Source: Desulfarculales bacterium (GTDB lineage: Bacteria > Desulfobacterota > Desulfarculia > Desulfarculales > Desulfarculaceae). From it: a DNA stretch of 64,000 nucleotides. Under the pieces are notes generated by a model. It searched no databases, had not been told where the DNA came from, and saw nothing but the letters and a program-made list of their open reading frames with translations. Below, piece by piece: positions 56,984 to 64,000 of this stretch. A program made the translations under genes and the position numbers. The stretch spans positions 1 to 64,000 of the forward strand of contig JAIRYI010000029.1 in NCBI GenBank assembly GCA_031267815.1, given 5' to 3'. Numbering within the stretch: position 1 is the first letter of the stretch; every line of letters begins with the position of its first letter.

Positions 56984-57882
56984 AGTTTTTCCGCCAAGTT
57001 CAAAACCGCTTCCGCATAGGCCCGGCTTTTATTATAAGTCAGTATAACTTCCACCTGTTCCTCATAACTTAAACCGGTTTGCCAGCCATGTTCTTGCAGA
57101 TAGCGGCCAACGCTGGCAATGGCGTCATGGGGATTGTCAAGATCAATTTTATAATCGCCAGAACCATCACTGCCCCATTTTTCTATACTGGTCGGCATAA
57201 ACTGGCACCAACCTATAGCGCCGGCCGGTGAGCCTTTAATCAGCATTATTTCTTTTTGCCATAAATTGGTCAGCCGGATTAGAGCAAGCAATTCCTGACG
57301 GGCCCAGGCGGCACGGGTGGCAAACCGTGTCACAGATGCTTCACTGTCTAAATATTCCAGTTGATTTTTGGGCCAATTAACACGTAATATATCTATGGCA
57401 TCCTCTGTGTCCAGAGCCGCCTGAGATGCCAAGGCGTTGAAAGTCAAAGTGGCGCCAGTGAAACTGCCCAAATTTGATTCTATTAAAATAATGGCCAGGA
57501 TAATTTCCTGAGGTACAGAGGTAGTTTTTTGTGTATGTTCCAAAGAGGTTTTATAACGGGCCTGGAAATTTTTGGCCCGGAGCAAACTGTTTTTCGTAAA
57601 AAAATTTTTATAATCTCTGGACGCGTCCCGGTGGGAGAGCATTGAGGCCAGTAATTTCCCCTCAAAATGTACCTGTGATGATGTCAACCAGAGGTTGACC
57701 TGTCTCGAATCCAGACCCTGTGCAATCAGCCATTGCTGCAACGGGATGAATATTGAGGGAACCGGTTTCAATATGGAGGCGGAAGTGTTGTGGTTAAACG
57801 GTGCCTGGGCTAGTCCGGGAACAAGATGACATAATATGACAAAAAAAATAGAAACTAACAAAATTAAGGCATAACGCGGCAT
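56980..57882 (-). CDS. Lytic murein transglycosylase, MltB type
   Basis: This 300-residue protein has a signal sequence (LILLVSIFFVILCHLVPGLAQ), so it acts in the periplasm. There it would cleave the glycan between MurNAc and GlcNAc with formation of an anhydro end. The catalytic Glu is in ILAIILIESNLGSFTG (about 130-145). GAIGWCQFMPTSIEKWGSDG and DLDNPHDAIASVGRYLQEHG are family motifs. It is the last envelope gene before the DNA-repair genes in the same run. Confidence 0.9.
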   Translation of the reverse strand: MPRYALILLVSIFFVILCHLVPGLAQAPFNHNTSASILKPVPSIFIPLQQWLIAQGLDSRQVNLWLTSSQVHFEGKLLASMLSHRDASRDYKNFFTKNSLLRAKNFQARYKTSLEHTQKTTSVPQEIILAIILIESNLGSFTGATLTFNALASQAALDTEDAIDILRVNWPKNQLEYLDSEASVTRFATRAAWARQELLALIRLTNLWQKEIMLIKGSPAGAIGWCQFMPTSIEKWGSDGSGDYKIDLDNPHDAIASVGRYLQEHGWQTGLSYEEQVEVILTYNKSRAYAEAVLNLAEKL

Positions 57883-57934
57883 ACTATATCATCCACCAGA
57901 GAAATACATAATAATGTTAGAAGATAATGATTAA

Positions 57935-58252
57935 TTATTTATGGTTTGCCTCTTCTGAGGTATCAACAAAAGGTTGCACTTCAGGCAGAGCAATAGGTTG
58001 ATTTTCAGACCAGGCTAAAAAGGTATTAACGGGATCGCTGGAGACCCGGACAAAACCGTTTAACATTCCGCCTAATTCAATAAGCAGTGAACGGCAGGCC
58101 ATTTCGCCTTGAACCCAGCCATTATGTTTAATGATCACTTTATTGCCGACTACCTTCCCGTCGATGCCACCTTCAATTATCAAAAGATCGTCACTGAAAA
58201 TATCGCCCCGAATAAATGTTCCGGCAGCTAGAAGGCTTATCTTGCTAGCCAT
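57935..58252 (-). CDS. Bactofilin family cytoskeletal protein (CcmA-like)
   Basis: This 105-residue protein is mostly a single beta-helix domain: AAGTFIRGDIFSDDLLIIEG, GKVVGNKVIIKHNGWVQGEM, LLIELGGMLNGFVRV. A short Pro-rich tail follows. Bactofilins polymerise without nucleotide and place cell-wall enzymes, as CcmA does in Helicobacter. The start directly follows the M99 stop codon with no gap, and this with a transglycosylase next to it supports a cell-shape role. Confidence 0.88.
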   Translation of the reverse strand: MASKISLLAAGTFIRGDIFSDDLLIIEGGIDGKVVGNKVIIKHNGWVQGEMACRSLLIELGGMLNGFVRVSSDPVNTFLAWSENQPIALPEVQPFVDTSEEANHK

Positions 58253-60100
58253 TTAGTTCCCTTTTTGTTTTAAGTTGATCTGCCCCACTGTTTGTTCCGA
58301 ATGTAGCCATTTGAGAATAAGCTGATCACCTTTTTGCCAAGCTTCTTTTATAAAACCATCATCCAGCGTATCATTAGTATCAAGTTTAATTTCTTTGCCG
58401 CCAGACGATACCAGGAATAAAGTCAGCTGATCGGCAGGCCAAAGATTCGTTTTTACGTCTAAAAGTTTTAAATTATCACCTTGTCTGTATAACAGATCCT
58501 GACCAGGGCGATACAAAGCAAGATCTTCGTTTTGATTACTTAATAAAATATAGTCCCAGGCGGCTTCTTTGACAATTGCGACTTGCATGGATGCCAGGAG
58601 TTTTCTGTTCTGGCTGACCTCAATATTGTATACTGTCGAACCATCTTTCAAAACCTTGCCATAACCGGCGCGAAGATCTTGGGCGGTATCAATCACAAAG
58701 CCACGGTCGTCTCCGGTATTGAAGCGGCTGGGAGGGACGTAACCTTTAAAATTTACCTCCAACTTGTTCTGATTATCTGCAGGCAGTCCAACCATACCGA
58801 TAAGTTTAATCTTATCGCCATTTACTATACTGAGGCTTCCGCCGTTGGGAATATAACTGAGACGGTTCGCCACCTCCACCAGAAGAGAAGGCCCGCTGGG
58901 AGGAGACAGAGCAAGGGGCTGATTGTCTTCAATTTTAGAATCATCCCGCTGCGCAAGCGGCAAAACAGGCGTACCTACTGGTTCAACAATAATTTTTACC
59001 TGACCAATCAAAGCGTTATCTTTGCGTACAAGAATGCTGGTGGATTTATCGATTACAAAATTTTTTCTCAAATCATTTATAGAACCCAGGCCCATCACCG
59101 AACAATAAAAACCACGGCTGTAGTTGCCTTCAATATGCTCTACTCTGATCGTGTCGCCCGGTTTAATAGAAAGTTCTCCGTCTCTGGGTACAGCTCTCAA
59201 TATTTTTTCCTCATTTACTTTAATCATCAAATAATAGAATTCTGGGTTAGGTAAATACAAAGGCGGAGTTTGGGGGATTATATCAAAATATTTCATAAAG
59301 GCTTTGATCACCAGATTGTGATAATGCACCTTGATCCCCAGATCTTTAATGGCTTTACTGCATTCTACGCCAAAGGCCGGTATGTGACACTGACTAAGAG
59401 CATAGTATGACGCGCTTAAACGCTGCTCTTTATGGATAGAATCATTTTGCGCAGTGCGGTGGTTATTGAATAAAAAGCGATGGTCGGGATTTTCCACCTG
59501 GGCGTTGACTTCTTCCAAAACCGCAGTAGCTATATTTTCCAATTCGATGACTGTACCATCAGGCTTCACATAACGATCAGTATCAGCAATTATGCTTTGT
59601 CCGTAGCGCCTGGGATTGGCCATTTCATTTTCCCAGGTAAGACGGTAAAAACCGCTGCCTTCGTGCAAATTGAGCAAAATATCACTTTCGGCAATAAGAT
59701 CTTTTAATAATTCTATAATTTGCTTTTGCCGATCTGAAGTGACATTATCGCCAAATTGGCGGTTCATATCTCCGTCCGGCCCTCGATTATTTAAAATGAT
59801 AGAATAAAGATTTGCCCTTGGAACTACGATTAAGTTCCCTTTAGCTAAAGCGATATCCGCATACATATCAGCAGACAGAAATCCTCCCGCCTCATCACCT
59901 TGAATACCGCCAATAAGCATCATGGTCTTGCCGGGACGTACGCCATAAACCCGATAGATGTCAAGCTCATTGGGAGTGCCGACAAAATATTGCAAATGTT
60001 GATAATTGGGGTTTAAAGGATCAGGCGAGGCATATAAATTGCCCTCTCCTGTCAAAATTATAAATATAAAAAAACTAACAATGGCTAATAATCTGGTCAT
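58253..60100 (-). CDS. M99 family metallocarboxypeptidase (Csd4/Pgp1-like)
   Basis: This 615-residue protein has a signal peptide. The zinc site of the M14-like fold reads GGIQGDEAGGF, with Gln where most carboxypeptidases have His. That is the feature of Helicobacter Csd4, which trims murein tripeptides. The third ligand is in LLNLHEGSGFYR. Later parts (about 290-600) are beta-rich domains of unknown role. The product would act in the periplasm on peptidoglycan stem peptides. Neighbouring bactofilin and Csd6-like genes fit a cell-curvature module. Confidence 0.85.
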   Translation of the reverse strand: MTRLLAIVSFFIFIILTGEGNLYASPDPLNPNYQHLQYFVGTPNELDIYRVYGVRPGKTMMLIGGIQGDEAGGFLSADMYADIALAKGNLIVVPRANLYSIILNNRGPDGDMNRQFGDNVTSDRQKQIIELLKDLIAESDILLNLHEGSGFYRLTWENEMANPRRYGQSIIADTDRYVKPDGTVIELENIATAVLEEVNAQVENPDHRFLFNNHRTAQNDSIHKEQRLSASYYALSQCHIPAFGVECSKAIKDLGIKVHYHNLVIKAFMKYFDIIPQTPPLYLPNPEFYYLMIKVNEEKILRAVPRDGELSIKPGDTIRVEHIEGNYSRGFYCSVMGLGSINDLRKNFVIDKSTSILVRKDNALIGQVKIIVEPVGTPVLPLAQRDDSKIEDNQPLALSPPSGPSLLVEVANRLSYIPNGGSLSIVNGDKIKLIGMVGLPADNQNKLEVNFKGYVPPSRFNTGDDRGFVIDTAQDLRAGYGKVLKDGSTVYNIEVSQNRKLLASMQVAIVKEAAWDYILLSNQNEDLALYRPGQDLLYRQGDNLKLLDVKTNLWPADQLTLFLVSSGGKEIKLDTNDTLDDGFIKEAWQKGDQLILKWLHSEQTVGQINLKQKGN

Positions 60101-60102
60101 AA

Positions 60103-60834
60103 TTATTGCGTGGTTGAATCTGATTGAAGAACAGGGTATGAATTTACCAGAATAAGTTCACCTTGGCGGGAATAGAGTAAAAGTTCAATACGTTCAAAGA
60201 CCTTATTAGCAACAGGGAGCCTCGCGTTAATAGTACGGAAGCGTTGCACCGAAAATGGTGTTCCCCGGCGGTATTGCTCTGGTCTGCCAGAAGCATTCAA
60301 GCGCATGGGAGGCCAGACTTCAATCCATGGATTGCCTTCTCTGCTGCCGTGGGCAACCACAGCAATGTAACCCACTGCCGGTTCATTATCCTGTTCATTT
60401 ACAACATCAAAAGAAATCCGCATATCTCCTTGTTGAACATATTGCTCCATATTGCGAATACTGAGCAGAGGAGATGAAGTAGGTTCCTCCGGTTTGACTT
60501 CCGTATTTTCCTCGGGAATCAAAGGGTGTGTAATTTCCGATGCTTGGGTTTGATTGGCCAATGCTTGCTGCTGGCTGAGAAGAACATCTCTGGTTTCTTG
60601 ATCCCACATCAAGCCTTCCAGGCGTTCAACGCGGATCGATATCTGCTTGTTATCCTCGAGCATCTCTTCAACCATCAGATATTGACGGTAAAACACATAA
60701 CTTCCCGCAGCCAGTACCGCCGCCAATAGGAAAATAACAATAAAAATAAATTTTATCCACCAATTCCTTATAGTCATAGACTGTACCGGCCCCGATTTGT
60801 GTACAACAAGTATTTCGAAGTCATTGGTCCCCAT
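60103..60834 (-). CDS. Single-pass membrane protein of unknown function in the cell-shape cluster
   Basis: From the ATG at 60834 (after AAGGAG, 6-base spacing) the protein has 243 residues. About 25 cytoplasmic residues precede one helix (FIFIVIFLLAAVLAAGSYVF). A coiled coil with NKQISIRVERLEGLMWDQET follows, then a Pro/Glu linker and a beta-rich periplasmic domain (MRISFDVVNEQDNEPAVGYI, FSVQRFRTINARLPV). I do not recognise the family. It is 2 bases upstream of the M99 gene, so a scaffold linking enzymes to the membrane or to bactofilin is plausible, as inference. Confidence 0.75.
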   Translation of the reverse strand: MGTNDFEILVVHKSGPVQSMTIRNWWIKFIFIVIFLLAAVLAAGSYVFYRQYLMVEEMLEDNKQISIRVERLEGLMWDQETRDVLLSQQQALANQTQASEITHPLIPEENTEVKPEEPTSSPLLSIRNMEQYVQQGDMRISFDVVNEQDNEPAVGYIAVVAHGSREGNPWIEVWPPMRLNASGRPEQYRRGTPFSVQRFRTINARLPVANKVFERIELLLYSRQGELILVNSYPVLQSDSTTQ

Positions 60835-60874
60835 CTGGCACTCCTTGACAATGGACATATCCCGTCAGTAAGAA

Positions 60875-62623
60875 TCAATCACTGGCAACCCAGCTTTCGC
60901 GCGTAATCAGCCAACGCCTGTTTCGTTTTACAATTTCCAACGTCTTGATACCAACATCTCTGGTCCAGTCAGAACGATAATATTGTTTAAAAGTAATTTC
61001 CGCATTATTATCATTTTTAAATTTGATAACTAAATTATCAGTTCTTATCCTGATAGTTTTATAAACTCTGAATAACTCAGTTTTATGATTTTTCCAGGCA
61101 GAATAATTCTGCCCTCTGTCACTTTTAAAATCATTGGCATAATAAGACATATAATTATTAAGATTCTTACTTCCCCAGGCAGCCAGCCAATTTTTCAACA
61201 TCAACCTTACTTCATCATCCCGTTGGCTCTGCTCCGGAGGGGAAGCGGCAATTGTGCCGGCTGTCCCGCTGTCTTTGCCTGTTGCTGGATTTGGGGCGGA
61301 GTTTGAAGAGATCGCGGCATTGTTAGCTACAGCAAGAGGAGGCACCTCCGGGGCGGCCTTAGCCAGATCTCTGGCCTGGTTCTGATTATCCAATATCAGA
61401 GAAGATCTAATCAGTCCGGCCTGCCGGGGATCATCTCCCTCCAAATAAAAACGCCGGGTAATATTATAGTCTTGTCTGTTAATAGATATTATCTGATTAG
61501 CTACCAGAACCCATTGGTTACCCAGACCGAAAACACTCATGCCGGTTGTAGTTTTAACCTGACCTTTCATTTGCGCCCAACGCCATATTTTCTCTCCCAG
61601 CAAATCAAGTGTCGGCTGTTTTGAATAATGGAAATCTCCCGGCGGATTCAGGAGACCTAAACCATAACCTACTCGAGGGACTTGCGCGGAAAGATAAAGC
61701 GATGAAATTGTCTGTAACCAGTCACATGCCTTAATTCTTTGGTTAAGTTCAGGTAAAGACAGGGACTCCACTACAATTACCGGGGTCACCTGTTCTTTGA
61801 TAAGTTCACCTAAATGAGCGATATCTTCATTGCGCATGGCAATACATCCATTACTGGAGCGGGGTTGCAGATCCTGGTTGGTGCCGTGAATGTATATGCC
61901 ATTGCCGTTGCGCGACTGATCCATATCAAACGCGTTGGGATAATCCAGATGAATAGCCTGATATCCGAAAACACTCATCTGTCGGTCGATATAACGATGC
62001 GTGGTAAAATAGATGCCTACCGGAGTACGGGAGTCCCCTTCCGTTTGTTTGCTTCCCGCGTTGGCGCCGGTAGCGCAAGGATATTCATATTCTAATACCA
62101 TTTCACCCATATAACGCAAAACCATTAGGCGCTGGCGGGATTTATCCACCACCAGAAGGCGGGTTTCAGGTAATTTGCCCTCAAAACAAAAAACAAAGGT
62201 GGGAGTACCGTCATCACGGGAAGCTAAAGGCTGATTAAGGGGTGATTGAGATGACGGATCAGTAGCGGAAAATTGCTGCTCTGGCAAATCTACGGGAGCA
62301 AGAGGCTGTTCCGCTGTTATCTTGCTGTCATCAGCATCGCGGCTGTTGGGCGCGGGCGCCGCCTGCATGCCGGAGTCATTAGCATCGCGGTTGTTATCCG
62401 CTTCCTGGTTTTCCTGTTTGGCCAGAACAATGGGGACAGAGACGGAACGGGAATTAAGCGTATCTGGGGAAGGCAAAGCCGCGGCTTCGGATTTATCATC
62501 ATGCCACCATTGCCAAAGCATGGCTCCGGCTATGAAAGCGACAATGACTATAAGCACCGATGATAACCATAAAATAATTTTTTGTCCCCGTTTTTTACGC
62601 GGGGCGAATAAGCGGCGTTTCAT
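60875..62623 (-). CDS. L,D-transpeptidase with C-terminal NTF2-like domain (Csd6 type)
   Basis: This protein of about 582 residues has one N-terminal membrane anchor (IILWLSSVLIVIVAFIAGAM) and a low-complexity linker with near-repeats NRDANDSGMQAAPAPNSRDA. The YkuD catalytic domain has PCATGANAGSKQTEGDSRTP, GIYIHGTNQDLQPRSSNGCI with the catalytic Cys, and AMRNEDI. A helical part follows, and an NTF2-like domain at the end (about 475-580, LAAWGSKNLNNYMSYYANDF). This order matches Helicobacter Csd6, an L,D-carboxypeptidase affecting helical shape. The start is uncertain: ATG at 62623 or 62683. Confidence 0.87.
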   Translation of the reverse strand: MKRRLFAPRKKRGQKIILWLSSVLIVIVAFIAGAMLWQWWHDDKSEAAALPSPDTLNSRSVSVPIVLAKQENQEADNNRDANDSGMQAAPAPNSRDADDSKITAEQPLAPVDLPEQQFSATDPSSQSPLNQPLASRDDGTPTFVFCFEGKLPETRLLVVDKSRQRLMVLRYMGEMVLEYEYPCATGANAGSKQTEGDSRTPVGIYFTTHRYIDRQMSVFGYQAIHLDYPNAFDMDQSRNGNGIYIHGTNQDLQPRSSNGCIAMRNEDIAHLGELIKEQVTPVIVVESLSLPELNQRIKACDWLQTISSLYLSAQVPRVGYGLGLLNPPGDFHYSKQPTLDLLGEKIWRWAQMKGQVKTTTGMSVFGLGNQWVLVANQIISINRQDYNITRRFYLEGDDPRQAGLIRSSLILDNQNQARDLAKAAPEVPPLAVANNAAISSNSAPNPATGKDSGTAGTIAASPPEQSQRDDEVRLMLKNWLAAWGSKNLNNYMSYYANDFKSDRGQNYSAWKNHKTELFRVYKTIRIRTDNLVIKFKNDNNAEITFKQYYRSDWTRDVGIKTLEIVKRNRRWLITRESWVASD

Positions 62624-63126
62624 ATCCTTTGACCGCGCCTTTATAATTGGACAAAGTATAAAATTAAGCCGCTCAGCGGCCAAAGATAATTTTTAATTAA
62701 TATCATAAAAAACATAAAAAATCACCAGACGCGGATGAGAGAGATTACCCATAAAATAATTACCCAACTTGAAGCCTGTTGCATATTGTAAATATGCAGG
62801 GCCTGAAGTGGGTCGCGGATGCCAAATTACAACAAGTATCAACTTATTTTAATTTGCAATAAAAACTTAAGTCCGTGTAGTTTTTATTGCCCGCTTGAGT
62901 CAAAAACGCGATTTCGACCCAAGCGCCAGAAATACTAAGTATTTCTGGCGCGACATCTTGGCGCGCAATTCTAATTCCCGATAAAAATTATAAAATTTTT
63001 TATCGGGAATTAGAATTTAGACAATAACCGCGAATATTGACGGATTTGATATTTTGACTTTAGTTTTATTGCAATATATCCGTAAAAATAATTATGATAT
63101 TCCAACAGTTAGACGGAGAGGGACAT
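62624..63126. other. Gene-free region packed with inverted repeats
   Basis: Four structures follow one another. TGCATATT-gta-AATATGCA (about 62779-62797) lies in the second copy of the 7112 repeat (62769-62795). GCAATAAAAAC/GTTTTTATTGC brackets 13 bases (about 62856-62890). CGCCAGAAATACT-a-AGTATTTCTGGCG is nearly a perfect palindrome (about 62924-62950). A 21-bp perfect stem of 62967-62987 with 62997-63017 centres on ATCGGGAATTAG. No open frame is supported. The promoters of the divergent minus-strand run and of rlpA should be here. Confidence 0.65.
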
Positions 63127-63927
63127 ATGTGGGCACTGTTAAGAGAAAGTTTGATTTTTTTGAGCATAACGCTGTTAATCAGTTTTTCCTGCTTAAGTTG
63201 CGGCAGCAAGAAAGCTACATATCCCGACGGTAGCTACCCTGTGCCGGCAACAACCAAACCAGACGGAACTCCTTTGCCTACGCAACGTCCTTATACTGTC
63301 AATGGCCGTACTTATAACCCTCTTCCCACTGCCGAAGGTTATAGGGAAACTGGTATAGCATCCTGGTATGGGCCAAATTTTCACGGCCGTTCCACCAGTA
63401 ACGGAGAAAAGTATGATATGGAAGCCATGACCGCGGCGCATAAAACTCTGCCTATGAACACTTGGGTTCAAGTTGCTAATATTAAAACCGGACAGAGCGC
63501 GGTAGTACGCGTCAATGACCGAGGCCCTTTTGTTGATAAACGCATCATTGATCTATCTAAAGCGGCAGCGCGGCAAGTCGGGGTGCTGGCTCCGGGGACG
63601 GCCATGGTGGAAGTAACGGCTCTTGGCTATCGCCGGCAAGGCACAGGAGTAAATAATGTCCCCGCCCAATATGAACAGCCGGCTTCTTACAATGAAGGCA
63701 TGTTTACTGTACAGGTAGGAGCTTTCACCAATCAGAATAATGCCGAACGCCTGGCCGGACAGATCAGGGCAAACTGGGGAGAAACTTTTGTGGTCCGTTA
63801 CGATCGTGGGGATCAAATATTCTACCGCGTTCGGGTGGGGCGATTTACCCGGCTGGAACAGGCCGAAGCTTTGCAGTCCAAATTAAGGGATGCCGGTCTG
63901 AATGAAGCTATAACCGTGGGTTGGTAA
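63127..63927 (+). CDS. rlpA: Septal-ring lytic transglycosylase RlpA family lipoprotein (DPBB and SPOR domains)
   Basis: This protein of about 266 residues has a lipoprotein signal ending SFSCLSCGS. The double-psi beta-barrel domain (about 75-165) has ETGIASWYGPNFHGRSTSNG, MEAMTAAHKTLPMNTWVQV and VRVNDRGPFVDKRIIDLS with the expected catalytic Asp. A SPOR domain closes the protein (FTVQVGAFTNQNNAERLAG, YRVRVGRFTRLEQAEALQS) and binds denuded glycan at the septum. The ATG at 63127 follows GGAGAGGG. It is divergent from the cell-shape run. The last 73 bases of the window hold nothing recognised. Confidence 0.92.
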   Translation: MWALLRESLIFLSITLLISFSCLSCGSKKATYPDGSYPVPATTKPDGTPLPTQRPYTVNGRTYNPLPTAEGYRETGIASWYGPNFHGRSTSNGEKYDMEAMTAAHKTLPMNTWVQVANIKTGQSAVVRVNDRGPFVDKRIIDLSKAAARQVGVLAPGTAMVEVTALGYRRQGTGVNNVPAQYEQPASYNEGMFTVQVGAFTNQNNAERLAGQIRANWGETFVVRYDRGDQIFYRVRVGRFTRLEQAEALQSKLRDAGLNEAITVGW

Positions 63928-64000
63928 CAAGGCTAATTCCTGATTAGCTGAAAAGCCGGGGAATGGTCACATACCTGAAGTTGAGTGGAGGCGGCGAGCG

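Noticed and set aside
58583-59254. Plus-strand open frame of 223 codons
   Set aside because: It is antisense to the M99 carboxypeptidase and shows no protein-like pattern or start signals.

Overview
The window looks like chromosome of a Gram-negative, anaerobic, motile bacterium, most likely a deltaproteobacterium (Desulfobacterota in the wide sense). Signs of this are a four-subunit ferredoxin-linked 2-oxoacid oxidoreductase, a B. subtilis-type PurF with the cysteines of an Fe-S cluster, CheV/MCP/flagellar genes, outer-membrane efflux and RlpA lipoproteins, and the gene families around infC-rpmI-rplT. Species cannot be told from sequence reading alone. No rRNA, prophage or CRISPR array was seen.

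Layout. 1-700: an insertion-sequence transposase remnant and a dispersed repeat. 698-7096: RND tripartite efflux operon with its TetR regulator. 7154-9819: promoter and the ferredoxin/alpha/beta/gamma 2-oxoacid:ferredoxin oxidoreductase operon. 9952-14781: radical SAM (YhcC-like), DUF1178, CheV, a degenerate receiver-TPR protein and a Yip1-like membrane protein. 14830-21891: rpoD-dnaG, purF, thiD, purA. 21976-24299: four tRNA genes (Gly-TCC, Gly-CCC, Pro-TGG, Val-GAC) around surE. 24391-28047: thrS-infC-rpmI-rplT and a MerR regulator. 28050-34025: glgA, a P1-type peptidase, an MCP and a 3-hydroxyacyl-CoA dehydrogenase. 34518-38169: trpS, dnaA and a 1.2-kb AT-rich gene-free region that may hold the replication origin. 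38170-42126: an MgtE-N/CBS protein next to an NRAMP-like transporter with an altered metal site, then an MmgE/PrpD protein.

42197-44479 is the clearest accessory island. It has a palindromic MITE-like element, a 29-residue hydrophobic peptide resembling type I toxins, a PAAR protein with an unidentified C-terminal domain, a small multi-pass membrane protein suited to be its immunity partner, and a further copy of the MITE-like end. No other type VI secretion genes are in the window.

44669-48403 carries a flagellar rod/hook-type protein, a NUDIX hydrolase, an isochorismatase-like hydrolase, a small lipoprotein, and two small unknown proteins behind a good sigma-54-type promoter and before a row of hairpins. 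48505-62623 is one long minus-strand run. Its upstream half is an envelope/cell-shape module: a Csd6-like L,D-transpeptidase, an unknown membrane protein, a Csd4-like M99 carboxypeptidase, bactofilin and an MltB-type transglycosylase. Its downstream half is addB-addA-recD2, for DNA double-strand-end processing. The window ends with RlpA after a region of long hairpins.

Several intergenic regions contain related palindromic repeats. One family has at least three core copies with compensatory stem changes, plus a copy of the flank only.
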